Part shown: positions 21,166-31,686 of the stretch, piece by piece
Layout of the letters: each line of letters begins with the position of its first letter
Position numbering within the stretch: the stretch's first letter is position 1
Program-made: the position numbers and the translations under genes
Notes under the pieces: model-generated
The model's input: the letters and a program-made list of their open reading frames with translations, nothing else
Told to the model about the DNA's origin: nothing
Databases searched by the model: none
Source: Cladochytrium replicatum
Lineage: Eukaryota; Chytridiomycota; Chytridiomycetes; Cladochytriales; Cladochytriaceae
Length of the DNA stretch: 64,000 nucleotides
Assembly (NCBI GenBank): GCA_025526935.1
Contig: JAHLKD010000063.1
Span: 124,001 to 188,000, forward strand
Direction: 5' to 3'

Positions 21166-24100
21166 ATGGGAAACACTCAGTCGAACCAGAACGAATGCTT
21201 CAACTTGGGCGTCAATCATGGAGGGAACGAGGTCATCGTGACAATCTACGGAGACAGGACAATCGCTAGCCTGGAAAAGGAGGCATGTGTTTTCTAACGG
21301 TCGTCGTGGTTCACATTGAACTTTGCTTTCCAGGTGAAGAACGAGTGCGATTTCGGTGAAGTGGAATTTGTGCTTTATGTTTTACTGAATGGAAATCGCG
21401 AATATCTTGAACGCAATGAACATGTGGTCGATCTGGTGGAAGGTCGCTTGCTTGGACCTTCGACAACTCCAACCGTGTATGTTGAGCTCCTCGTCTCGAA
21501 GAACGCCAAGGAAAGCCTGGTCTCTCCAATCACTAATCAGAAGATTGGCACCGAGAACAACCAATCTGCGAAAGAGACATTGACATCATCGTTTCCGAGC
21601 GGGGAAAGCTTTGATGTTATGCTTTCATACCAGCAAGTGCTCCATTTTTATTTGATTACCCAGTTTTAATTCTTTTTATCGACAGATGGGATAGCCAAGA
21701 CAAAGTCAAGCAGATCTACGACGAGCTTGTTGCTGCCGGTTTGAGTGTATGGATGGATATGGAGCAAATGCGCGGCGACATATACAAACGCATGGCCGAA
21801 GGTGTCAAAAACAGCAAACTGTTTTCTCCGTGCTTGACTCTGGCATACTCGGTTAGTCTGTTATGCTCATTTGTTGGAACTGGGTTAAATGCTGATGCCC
21901 ACTTGCATGTAGAAATCTGACAATTGTCTAGCTGAGATCAAATTCGCTCGCGTACTTCGAAAAGCGATGGTGCCGAATTTATTGTGGAAATCCGAACCAA
22001 GCGCGCCGATAGACCGGACGTTCGCCGAAATGAATGAAGTCGGGCTTATGACCGCCGGATTGCTATTCGTTGATTTTTCTTCTGTCGAGCCAAAGCACCC
22101 TGACTGGGTCAGGCGTATCGAAAGTTTGATAGTGCAGATCAAAAGACGGCTCGATGCAGACTCCGCTTCATCAAATCCGACTCAGCTGCACGATACTGTA
22201 CCCGAATCGCAAGGAAAACCAGATGCTCTGAAAGATTGGCTAAAACCAGTCGATTTTGAACCTGACTTCCAAGTATATGCGGAATCTTATGTTGCTGGGA
22301 CACGCCACTGGTTGTTGCAGCGCATCGATGACTGGATTGCAGATCCAAATACCAGCCAAGTTATGTGGCTTCGTGGTGGTGCAGGTGTCGGGAAATCAAT
22401 CATTGCGTGGTTAGTTGGAGCATACTTGCGTCGTCAGCTTCCGAAAAAAGCTGAGGAATCCTTGGAAAATGATCCACCAACTGCTGTAGTACTTGGAGCT
22501 CAGTTTTTTTGCAAGTTTAACGACAGTCTCAAAAATGATCCCCATTGTGTCATTGAATCAATTGCGTACCAGCTCAGTTTGTTTGATTCTCAAATTCAAG
22601 CATACCTGTCAGAACTCTGCAAAGATGATTTTAAGTCCAAACCATCATTATTGGACTTGGATGTGAATACAAAGTTTGACAAACTTGTTCTTCAGCCACT
22701 AAGAAAGATTCATAATCAACGAGCAACTCAAACAATAGTGATCATTTTAGATGCGCTTGATGAATGTGGAGAAACTGGAGGGAAAAGCAGGAACAAATTT
22801 TTATCTGCGCTGGCAAACTGTGCCCACATGGCCCCTAAGAATGTGAAGCTGCTGGTTACTGGCAGACCAGAACCTGACGTCTTCTCAATGCTCCACAATA
22901 TCCACTGCACTGAGCTCCACCCGACTGATGAAGATAACTTGAAGGACATCAAAATCTATGCCCGCCAGCGCCTGAAACACATTCTTGGAACCAACAAAAA
23001 GCTACTAGATGAAGCAGTTGACAACCTCAGTGCTGCAGCTGATGGAGTTTTTGTGTGGATGCGACTTGCCTGTGATCTTATCAGCTCCAAATCTCCCAAA
23101 AGTGAAACTGAAGCCATGTCTATCATGTCAGAACACGGTCGTGGAGTTGACTCAATGTATCACCAACTCTTGGAAAATGCCCTCCACAATACTGGTGGGT
23201 CTGCCCAGAATTTCAGAAGGGTGTTTGGAATGCTCTGTGTTGTCAGAGTACCTGTTCCTCTGAGTGTTCTGTCAGAGCTGCTCAATATGGAAGATACACT
23301 TGTGTCAGCTGAGCTGCTGAGGTATAGGTTTTTGATTGAGATTATGTCAAGTGGGGCAATCAAGTTTATGCACAAGAGTGTCAGTGATTTCTTGACCAAT
23401 CCTACTCGTTGCAGCGATTTTAGATTTTCGATTGATTTATCAATCTATGAAACAGTAATTTTTGAGAGATGCTTGGATGTCATGATGTCAGGACTATTTC
23501 CAAATATTGGCGACTTGAGCTCCACAACAATCTATGAGAAAATACCTCCTTCTGCACTGGAAAAGATTCCCAAAAATCTCCTGTATTGCTGTTGCTATTG
23601 GATTGAGCATTTTCTTTGTGTTCCTGACATTTCATCAGAAGGATTAAGTAAAATATACAGCTTTTGCAAAACCCATCTTCTGTCTTGGGCAGAGGTTATG
23701 ATTATCAATCAGGCTATTCAGACCGCCATTGGGCAACTTGAGAAACTTTCTTCAGCAATGTCAAAGGCAAATGAGCTGCCAGAGAATCCCAGTGCCTTCT
23801 CTGGACCAGGAGCAGATGGAAGATTTTTAAGTATCCCAAGAGCAACAGGAGCAAACTTTATTGAAAATATTTGTGTGGATCTCGCAAGAGTTCTACAGTA
23901 CAATGTCTTTCCAATCTCAAAGTGTCCTCTTCAGCTTTACAGCACAGGGTTAGCATTCTGTCCAACACAAACAGAGCTATGGAACACATACAAAGATATT
24001 CTTGATGGAACATTTTCTGCAGTCAAATTCACTATTGGCAGAGAACTATCTTGGAGTCCACAACTCTGGACACATCAATTTTCAAACAGGTGTTATTCTG

Positions 24101-25521
24101 TGGTGTACTCTCCAGATGATACTATGATTGCGGCAGCAACAGGAAAAGACATAATCATACTAGATGTGCAGTTCCACAGTGTACTGATGAAGCTTGAGGG
24201 TGGCAGTTATGATGTTATTTCAGTAGCATGGTCACATGATGGAACAAAGATTGTGTCAGGATCATCGGACAGAACTGTGAGGGTGTGGTCAGCAACAACA
24301 GGACAGCAACTGATGAAGCTTGAAGGGCACAGTGATGGTGTCTGGTCAGTAGCATGGTCACACAATGGAACAAAGATTGTGTCAGGATCATGGGACAGTA
24401 CAGTGCTGGTGTGGTCAGCAACAACAGGAGAGCAGCTGATGAAGCTTGAGGGTCACAGTAATGGTGTTAATTCAGTAGCATGGTCACGTGATGGAAAAAA
24501 GATTTTGTCAGGATCATCGGACAGAACAGTGAGGGTATGTTCAGCAACAACAGGACAGCAGCTGATGAAGCTTGAGGGGCACAGTGATGGTGTCTGGTCA
24601 GTAGCATGGTCACCTGATGGAACAAAGATTGTGTCAGGATCATGGGACAGTACAGTGACGGTGTGGTCAGCAACAACAGGAGAGCAGCTGATGAAGCTTG
24701 AAGGTCACACTAATGGTGTTAATTCAGTAGCATGGTCACATGATGGAACAAGGATTGTATCAGGATCATCAGACAATACAGTAAGGGTCTGGTCTACGAC
24801 AACAGGAGAGCAGCTGATGAAGCTTGAGGGTCACAGTAATGGTGTTAATTCCGGAGCATGGTCACATGATGGAACAAAGATTGTGTCAGGATCATTGGAC
24901 AGAACAGTGAAGGTGTGGTCTACAACAACAGGAGAGCAGCTGATGAAACTTGAGGGTCACAGTGATTATGTCTGGTCAGTAGCATGTTCACATGATGGAA
25001 CAAAGATTGTGTCAGGATCAAGTGACAGTACAGTGAGGGTGTGGTCAGCGACAACAGGAGAGCAGCTGATGAAACTCGAGGGTCACAGAGATTATGTTTG
25101 GTCAGTAGCATGGTCACATGATGGAACAAAGATTGTGTCAGGATCAAGTGACAGTACAGTGAGGGTATGGTCAGCGACAACAGGAGAGCAGCTGATGAAG
25201 CTTGAAGGGCACAGTAGATCTGTTAATTCAGTAGCATGGTCACATGATGGAACAAAGATTGTGTCTCAATCAGTCCAAGATGGAGTGATTTTATGGTCAG
25301 CAGTTACAGGACAGCAGCTTGACACAGACACTTCAGCAGCAGATGTGTGCAGAAATGAGACTAAGAAAGTAGTGCTGAAATTTGAAGAAGATGGATGGGC
25401 AACTATGGGCAGCTACAAGTTCTGGTTGTCAGCGGAGATGAGGGGAAGAAGAATCTCTGGTTCTGTTAATGTGGTGTGTACAGTAAATGCGTCAAAGATA
25501 TTCTGTTTTTTGAAGTCATGA
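21166..25521 (+). CDS. NLR-type receptor: N-myristoyl motif, beta-grasp-like, TIR, NACHT, WD40 (intact)
   Basis: Four exons (21166-21282, 21334-21632, 21686-21851, 21913-25521) give 1396 residues. MGNTQS at the start fits the N-myristoylation signal (Gly2, Ser6), which would tether the protein to membranes. Residues 20-110 resemble a beta-grasp fold. TIR spans about 130-260: FDVMLSYQ, VWMDMEQM, then SDNCLAEI with Glu202 as putative NADase residue. NACHT has Walker A GGAGVGKS (349-356) and Walker B IVIILDALDEC (469-479). A helical region and eight near-identical plus flanking WD40 repeats (about 923-1340) follow, then a cap (FWLSAEMRG). Introns 1 and 2 begin with GC, not GT. Known STAND receptors oligomerise when the repeats bind a ligand, here presumably switching on TIR. 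Immune or self-recognition function is inferred. Start is fixed by conservation in all four copies. Confidence 0.85.
24221..25228 (+). repeat. Eight 126-bp WD40 units of high internal identity
   Basis: The phrase CAGTAGCATGGTCAC (or a close variant) recurs at 24221, 24347, 24473, 24599, 24725, 24851, 24977 and 25103, exactly every 126 bp (42 codons), with a diverged ninth start at 25229. Units 1+2 and 3+4 pair as a 252-bp higher-order repeat (DRTVRV..GHSDGVW then WDSTV..GHSNGVN). Differences cluster at few codons: after GHS, after SGS, and the last residue (W or N). The corresponding array in the 46975-51083 gene is shorter and much more diverged. Confidence 0.95.
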
Positions 25522-26384
25522 TTCTCAATTAATACACATGATACCTCTCCATCAAAGATAAAGAGGTTCTCATCCTTGATCTTGGTGCTGGTGTCACTCA
25601 TTGTGTTGTTGTTGATGCTGAGATATGCGTAGAGTCGATAGATAGAACAGAGAAAAACAACAAAGTCCTAAACTCCCATGCAGAACTTTAGAAGGAACAC
25701 ATGCAACAAACAACAATCAGAACCGCTAGCCACCAGTCCAGGACCCTCGTCTGAGTCCACCACGATCCGAGATATCGGAGCGGAGCGATTCTCGATAACG
25801 TTTGTTGAGGAGCTGGAACTTGCGTGTTTGGACAATGCTGAGGTCGACGAAGAAATTGAGCTTGCGGCGCTCTAGTGCTTTGCGCTTGACCCTTGACCAG
25901 AGTCCGCTTGACTGTAGAAGACAGCGAATGAAAATAGCTCTGATATACCCCAAGAAGTTTCGAGTACATTACCAGATCTGACGGTTTGGAATGGGCTCGG
26001 CATTGAGCAAGCTCGTTCTCAACCGAGCGCGGAATTCTCAGAGGTCAATCAGGCGTTCTCTTCAAGCAGCTTGGAGATATACGAGCGAACTCGTTGCAGA
26101 TGACGATCACGGATTGAGAACACATGAGCTGTAGACCCTTGAACTCAGCAACTGAAGCTTGCTGTTTGTTTAGCCAACCTGAAATGGCTCCCGGACACGC
26201 CCTCCACATAGTGATTCAGGGTATCTTTGCGGTTGGCTTCTTGATCTCGCGTGCAGCGGAGGGATGGCGAACGGTGGAAAGACCTCCTGAATATTTTCAC
26301 CAGACTATTCTCGGGGGATCAGGTTGCTTACAGCTTCTTGATTCGCTGAGCAGTCTTTAGCAGGCATAATCTTTTCCGTCTAAC
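25522..26384. other. No gene; possible trace of an Hsp70-like sequence
   Basis: At about 25553-25680 a plus-strand frame reads KDKEVLILDLGAGVTH then CVVVDAE, which recalls the ATP-binding DLGGGT region of Hsp70, but it is short and one frame only. The rest has no recognisable coding sequence. Confidence 0.25.
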
Positions 26385-26590
26385 TCTTAGTGAACAGAAT
26401 TAGGTTTGAATTGATCGGCCAGTCGCAGCCAGAAGATCTGCTTGATCTACTGCTCGAAATTTTGATTCAGCTTCAGAATGTCAATATTCCCCACTACCTG
26501 TGCGAATTAACATATGGAGACAGTTTTGCTTCGTGTCCGTGAGCCTCCTGTGATCCCGAAGAAGAATTTACCGCAAGCATACTCAGAAAT
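26385..26590 (-). repeat. Inverted repeat, copy B (matches 3925-4100 reversed)
   Basis: The reverse complement of this stretch contains GAGTATGCTTGCGGTAAATT, the ACGGAC(A)CGAAGCAAA phrase and GGCCGATCAATTCAAAC found at 3925-4100. It keeps a central part of about 70 bp that is missing there, so it is closer to the original form. Confidence 0.75.
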
Positions 26591-26854
26591 CCATCCCAAA
26601 GATACTCGGTAATCGTTTGTGTTTGTAGAATGAGGGAATTTTGGGGTTAAACATGAGAGTGAATTGAATTGCTCCGCATCTTACAGTTCGTACCCACATG
26701 GAGCAAGGTGTTGGTGTGGGTACCCTGATCCGGCCTTGTTCACTCATACGCCCTCCTTCATGCCTACGTCAGACCATTGGGCGATTTCCGGTGTTAGTGA
26801 CCAAAAGTCGCCGATCATGCCCTGTCCATCCAGACTCGAGATCGCTGCTCCTTC

Positions 26855-27085
26855 GTCCAACCGTTGGCTATCACAAGAATCTCCTTGTGCTGCCTCTTCC
26901 GCTCAGACTTCCATCTCGCTCACGTCTGTCCGACCGTCGGACAATCTCGGGTTTTGGAACTCTTGCCTCTTCCGCCCTGACTTCTCTGAATTTGCTCGCC
27001 CAGTCCAGCCGTTGGACAATCTCGAATTCTGGTGAATTCCGAGATTGCCTCATCCGCCCTGACTTTTTCCACTCGCGCTTGTCGG
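26855..27085. repeat. Degenerate minisatellite, three units of about 74 bp
   Basis: Units start at 26855, 26928 and 27003 with GTCC(A/G)(A/G)CCGT(T/C)GG and each holds a GCCTC(T/A)TCCGC(C/T)C(T/A)GACTT phrase. The units are diverged from each other. A partial fourth unit may precede the first. Confidence 0.65.
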
Positions 27086-27361
27086 GTCTTGTTGGGCAGT
27101 GCCAGGTGTTTGTGCCCGGTGCTTCTACCTCCGCAAAAGACCTTTATGCTCTCGTGCGCTCCCTTAGTGCTTACGTAAGCAGCGGTAAAGCTTCGCACCA
27201 AGCCTAACCTTCCTAGCTCCATTGTTCTTTGTGACATTGTCGATGCGTCCAGTGTCTGTGTAGTTGCTAGGACCAGGACTGCTTGTAGCTTGATCGATGG
27301 CAGACTCGACTCCTATTCAAAAATGCCAAATATAGAACCCTTCGACGAGAGTGCTGTGTAC

Positions 27362-27703
27362 TTACAACTTACGCTGCTTTCCCTTGTCCTTCGATGTGTC
27401 AGAAATGCTTACCTCTACCTCCACCGTTACTTCACTGCCATCATCATCATCGGATTCACTGTCAGCCACAGAGGAACCGCTTTCGTCGGTAATGTTGCTG
27501 TCAGTGCTGCTGCTCTTATCCTCGGTGTCTACATCCTCTTCGCTCGAAGATGATCCGCTTGAGCTAGTGGAAGATTCCGAGGACTCGTCCGCGTCCAATG
27601 CTGCGCGAGAAAGTGACGCCGGAAGTGCCTCCGTGGGGTCCTCCGTAGCAGGTGAGACTCCAGCAAGTCCGCCAGAGAGTGGAGCAGTAACGTTCTCCGC
27701 CAT
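27362..27703 (-). CDS. Acidic Ser/Asp-rich small ORF, function unknown
   Basis: The ORF has 113 residues from a true ATG at 27703. The middle is almost only Ser, Asp, Glu, Thr and Gly (SSESSTSSSGSSSSEED, later SESDDDDGSE). It ends in a basic tail (DKGKQRKL). No domain is recognisable and such composition occurs in disordered nuclear or nucleolar proteins. It could also be the first exon of a longer gene or a chance frame of a low-complexity stretch. Confidence 0.35.
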   Translation of the reverse strand: MAENVTAPLSGGLAGVSPATEDPTEALPASLSRAALDADESSESSTSSSGSSSSEEDVDTEDKSSSTDSNITDESGSSVADSESDDDDGSEVTVEVEVSISDTSKDKGKQRKL

Positions 27704-28431
27704 CGAGTCAGAACCCTATTCCGTTCCTGAGAGCTGCGAGCAAGCGGGTGGACGTCGTCCTGTCTTAATAGATCCTCGTTGGAAGTTGTGAGGGCATGTC
27801 TTAGTGAATCAGAGAGCCGTTCAGCTGTATGGAAACAGGAACGTTAGTTCTCGAAACTTTGATGAGACAAAGTGCACGTAATGGTCCTGAAGAATGAAGG
27901 TGGATGGATCCAGATGGTCGACACGCGAACACAACAGAGCAAAATGCGCGTGCTTGATCCGAGATCTGTAGTTCCAACTACGGTCCGTGAATCTTACATT
28001 CCTGACGCCGAAATTGTGGCAAGGTGAAAGGATTAGGAAGCAGGAGGCTCAGGCTCATCTAGAGCTCGCGCAACGGAGCTCTAAAGCGCGTTTTTGTTCA
28101 AAGATCTGTGATTCCAATCAGGACGCGAAGTTCACACCAATAAAGAGCAGGACAACGAGCCAAGGACACAATCCTATCGGCAAGGTGCAAGACAAAGCCT
28201 GAAAGCACCAAGGCGGGGAGTTGTTCGAACGAAGATCTGAACTTTCGCCTCACACCACTCCCAAGAACGCACACACATGCCTTGATCTCTCTTCGATGAC
28301 TCCTGATATAAGATCGCTAGAAGTGCAATGTTTGCCGTTATGCTAGCCGTCGCGACGGCTTCCATTGTTATTGTAAGCTCGTGTGCGACAGCAAATTCCT
28401 TCCGTTGACGCGAGCGAACTGAGAAGACGCG
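27704..28431. other. No gene seen
   Basis: There are short frames only (for example 27987-28202 plus). The stretch is not similar to other parts of the window that I could find, apart from the last few bases that lead into duplicated block B. Confidence 0.4.
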
Positions 28432-30720
28432 CGAACAGGTCATGTGAGAAAGACCAGATCAGTTTAAATACGGCGGACGAGGAATGGGAATTTTGGAGAG
28501 GACAGCGATGAGCTGCAGCTGGACAGTGTAGCGGAGAGCGGCATACCTGATGGAGAGCAACTGGGTCCAACAGCGCATCTATCGCCGAATGCCAGTGTAT
28601 TGGGGCAAACATAACAGTGGAGGAGAGTGCATGCCTGCCAGAGTCCAGTCACCGAAGGGCTTAAAGATAGTAGCGAACAGCTTAGTCCCATCGCTGGTAC
28701 AGTCAGCCCGCAGACTTGAGGCGATGAACTCCTCACACGCAATGTAGACGGCAGTGGTTGGCAATTCACGACAATCGTAATTGGGCAGCGTACGGACTGC
28801 AGATCGGGCGGTCGATACAATGCGCAAGTTATAATTCAATAAGAAACGATTGTCTCGATGACAGAGAAGTGGCACTGAACGCCTGTAGAGTTTATATGAA
28901 TCTAATCGTCGTGGGAACATTAATACGACAATCCCTGGTTCTCGCAGGTATGGCTAGGTGCATGAGGATGTAACTGAAACCATACTAGCTCCTTCACTGG
29001 GATTATACCCTGGTCTCGATTTGGTCACTGACGTGGGCCCCTGGCACGAGCACTCACCCACCAAGCAACAAAGTGATTTGACATGTGGCTTGCCCACTGG
29101 TCTGGGCCAAAGCATCTTGGCTTCAGAAATCGTGAATCATGAATCACGGCCGGCTCAAACTCGAGCACTCCAGATCTCCTGTATCGCAGTTGGAACGATT
29201 CGAGTTCTCCAAAACTGCTTGAGAATTCTCCGTTGATTTTATCAGCATCATAGGATTTGCCCCAACAACCTTGCTAGTGGGGGACGATTTTTTCATTGGC
29301 GCATCGCAGGCGTTTAACATTGGGTTGGACAGACTCCATGGCTTAAAGGATAAAATGATCTCCCAATAAGAGTCTTTATAAACATTGAGCGATTGGGAAA
29401 CCTAAAACAACAACCTGATCGGATGGTCATGGCCGGCAAAGCACCGTGAATCTTCCGCAAATGTGATCGCAGAATATGTGGCAACTTTAATTCCAGCCAT
29501 GTCTTTACACGGATCTTCACATGTACCAGATAAGTTCCTCTTCTCTCCCGCTTCCTCCTCTCCTTCTTCAAAATAGGATTGTATACAAAATGAGCAAAGC
29601 GCAAGAGGTCTTATCCGCCCCCTGCGCAATCAAATAACGCATAGTCTTTTCTTGATGTGTAACAGTCGCCATCAGTGGTCCCTGATCAAACAACGATTGA
29701 TCGAAAAACTTCCGGTACCCACAACGGATGAAATAGCTGACGATTCCAAGCCCATCGAAAAGCATCCTCTCGATTCTGATGGAAATCAACATTTAATTCT
29801 TCCACCAAGTAGCGCATGATTCGGGTAGCGTCTTTTTTGTAGCTAGGTTGAGATCACAGAGAAGTTCGTTCGAACTGGGGTTATTCTTCTCCACCATTTT
29901 CTTATAGGGTTCTGCGAGTCTAGCTTTATCGCAGTGTCGATATCTTTAATGTCACGGCGAGCAGGCTTCGGGAATTTGTGCGGCACTAGTTCCTCGGCTC
30001 CATCCGGATCATCAGAGCCTCCATCTACTTCCTCGTCCGAGTCAACAACACGTCGTGTGCGATGGGATGAGTTGGACTGCAGATACTTCTTCACACGATA
30101 ACTTCCATGCAACTCTGCAATTTTCACCAGATATCCCCGAATATCCCCCCGATAGGAATGGTAACCTTCCAATTGTCCTCTGCCGAACCGAGCTCTTCCC
30201 AACATTCGCTGAAATCTCTCTTCAAGATCCTAGGATTTATCTTCAGCAACTCCTTCACGATTTTGGCAGATGTGATGTGCCAATCACACTGAACCGTATG
30301 CCATGAAGTACGTTTCGAAAGAACTGTCCTCGTGTATGATCTTCATTATGATCGATTTCCAGTCGCATTCCCCGCAATCGCAAACGCCAACGACCAGTTC
30401 AGCTTCTGTGGACATTCCAAATGCATTCGCTCGTTATCTTCCTTGATCGAGAGCGTGCTTTTCAAAATTTCGATTGGTGCTGAGTGGAATTCATCTTTAA
30501 GCGTAAGAAGAACTGGTTTTAATGCACCTATCGGCTCTTCGTCTTGATCGTGTGCGATATAGAAGATCTCGTAAAGCTGTGCGAGCAAATCAAAGACGAT
30601 GAGACAATTGACTGAAGAATAGAGGCGTTTACATGATCGCTTCAGTTCGTACGCTTCTTGGATTGTGGGATGTGACTTGCGATGGAAGAGATGAGTTCGC
30701 TTGGAAGGTCGGCCAAACAT
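28432..30720 (+). repeat. Segmental duplication, copy B (decayed)
   Basis: It matches 1065-3556 in direct orientation over its whole length, with many substitutions and small indels and at least one deletion of about 170 bp inside the gene part. Both ends agree with copy A: the unit starting CAGGTCATGTGAG on the left and the gene 5' end on the right. Confidence 0.85.
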
Positions 30721-30735
30721 CTCTAAAAAACTTGT
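29590..30735 (-). pseudogene. F-box-like/ankyrin pseudogene (copy of 2197-3573)
   Basis: The 5' part still reads HPTIQEAYELKRSCKRLYSS and later the acidic linker DSDEEVDGGSDD, but the frame is lost repeatedly. Relative to copy A there is a deletion of about 170 bp that removes most of the middle ankyrin units (the break lies after the sequence for FREFFDQ, near 29718), a second deletion of about 20 bp next to it, and several one-base changes, for example in the F-box-like part near 30670. The C-terminal TMRYLIAQGADK unit is recognisable at 29640. Copy A at 2197-3573 kept its frame, so this copy has decayed after the duplication. Confidence 0.85.
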
Positions 30736-30739
30736 CATG

Positions 30740-31686
30740 CTATTTCGTCACTAACTGCAACGTTCAGGATTATCTTGGCTTCCTTATGGAAGAGCTTGGA
30801 TATTGCTGACCTCTCCTTTTGTAACTCGCAACGACTTTTGAGTTTGAAACAATGGGTCACACAGATATGGACCGGGCTGTCGGCAAGGTGCAACCGTATT
30901 TATTGGAGTGCCCTTCCGCCCGTTTCTCTGTATCACGCTTGCGTGCACAACACGGTTTGAGGATCAGTGGTTCTGGTGGTAATCTCCTTGTTCTTGTGCG
31001 ACATTACCCGGAGCAACCCGCCTGCCTGACTACTAGATTGTTGTGATGTTGATGTGAGGGATCTCTAAAAGAAATGATAAAGCTCACCCTAAGCGATATC
31101 GCTGATGTTTCATGTGTGTTAACTGAAAACCGGACATTCTTCTAGGTGTGATTTCTAATTCAGTGCTGTGAAAAATCACCCCAACCGCTATCTTCACCAC
31201 GCAAAGGAATATTGCTTCTTCTTCTCTATCCAGACTTCGCAAGATCGCCTGTTTTTCGCAACTTAAAAGAGCCAAATCCCCTTTGAAAAATTTGATGCAT
31301 TGCTTGCATTGTCGGACATATTTGTTATAGGAGAACAAAATCGACTGAGCAAGCCCGAATCACCGACAGAGAATCATTCATCATCTGCGTGACCATTTCC
31401 CATTCTTTACGACATGTTATTGCCTCTGTAAAGCTCGATGCTCGCTGTTGGCGTTCTCTGTTGTTTTGGTGTTCGTTTTCAAAACCTCCCGTGACTTCGC
31501 ATTGCACGGACATGTGTCTTATGATGAACACTTTTTATTCGTGGCGTCCTTGATTCATCTTATAAAAATCAACCCCGAACTCTCTACAATGGCTCACCCC
31601 ACTATTTTCTCAAGATCTCATTATCCACCACTTGTAATCTACTCTACTCGGATCATAACCCAAGCTCGTGGTCGCATCAAAGCCAA
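30740..31686. other. Upstream region of the GH3 gene; no other gene seen
   Basis: The open frames are short (30775-31046 plus, 31084-31531 minus) and without domains. The region directly before 31687 likely holds the GH3 promoter; no clear TATA element was seen. Confidence 0.4.

Noticed and set aside
24221-25228. CRISPR-like or satellite array with a 126-bp period
   Set aside because: The units are codons of WD40 repeats in one open frame, without spacers; they are protein repeats.
25553-25680. Hsp70 pseudogene
   Set aside because: Only one short block (LILDLGAGVTH) resembles the ATPase site; too little to name a gene.
26664-27207. Plus-strand ORFs of 123 and 169 codons
   Set aside because: They overlap in different frames across a degenerate minisatellite and show no domain; open frames here follow from the repeat composition.
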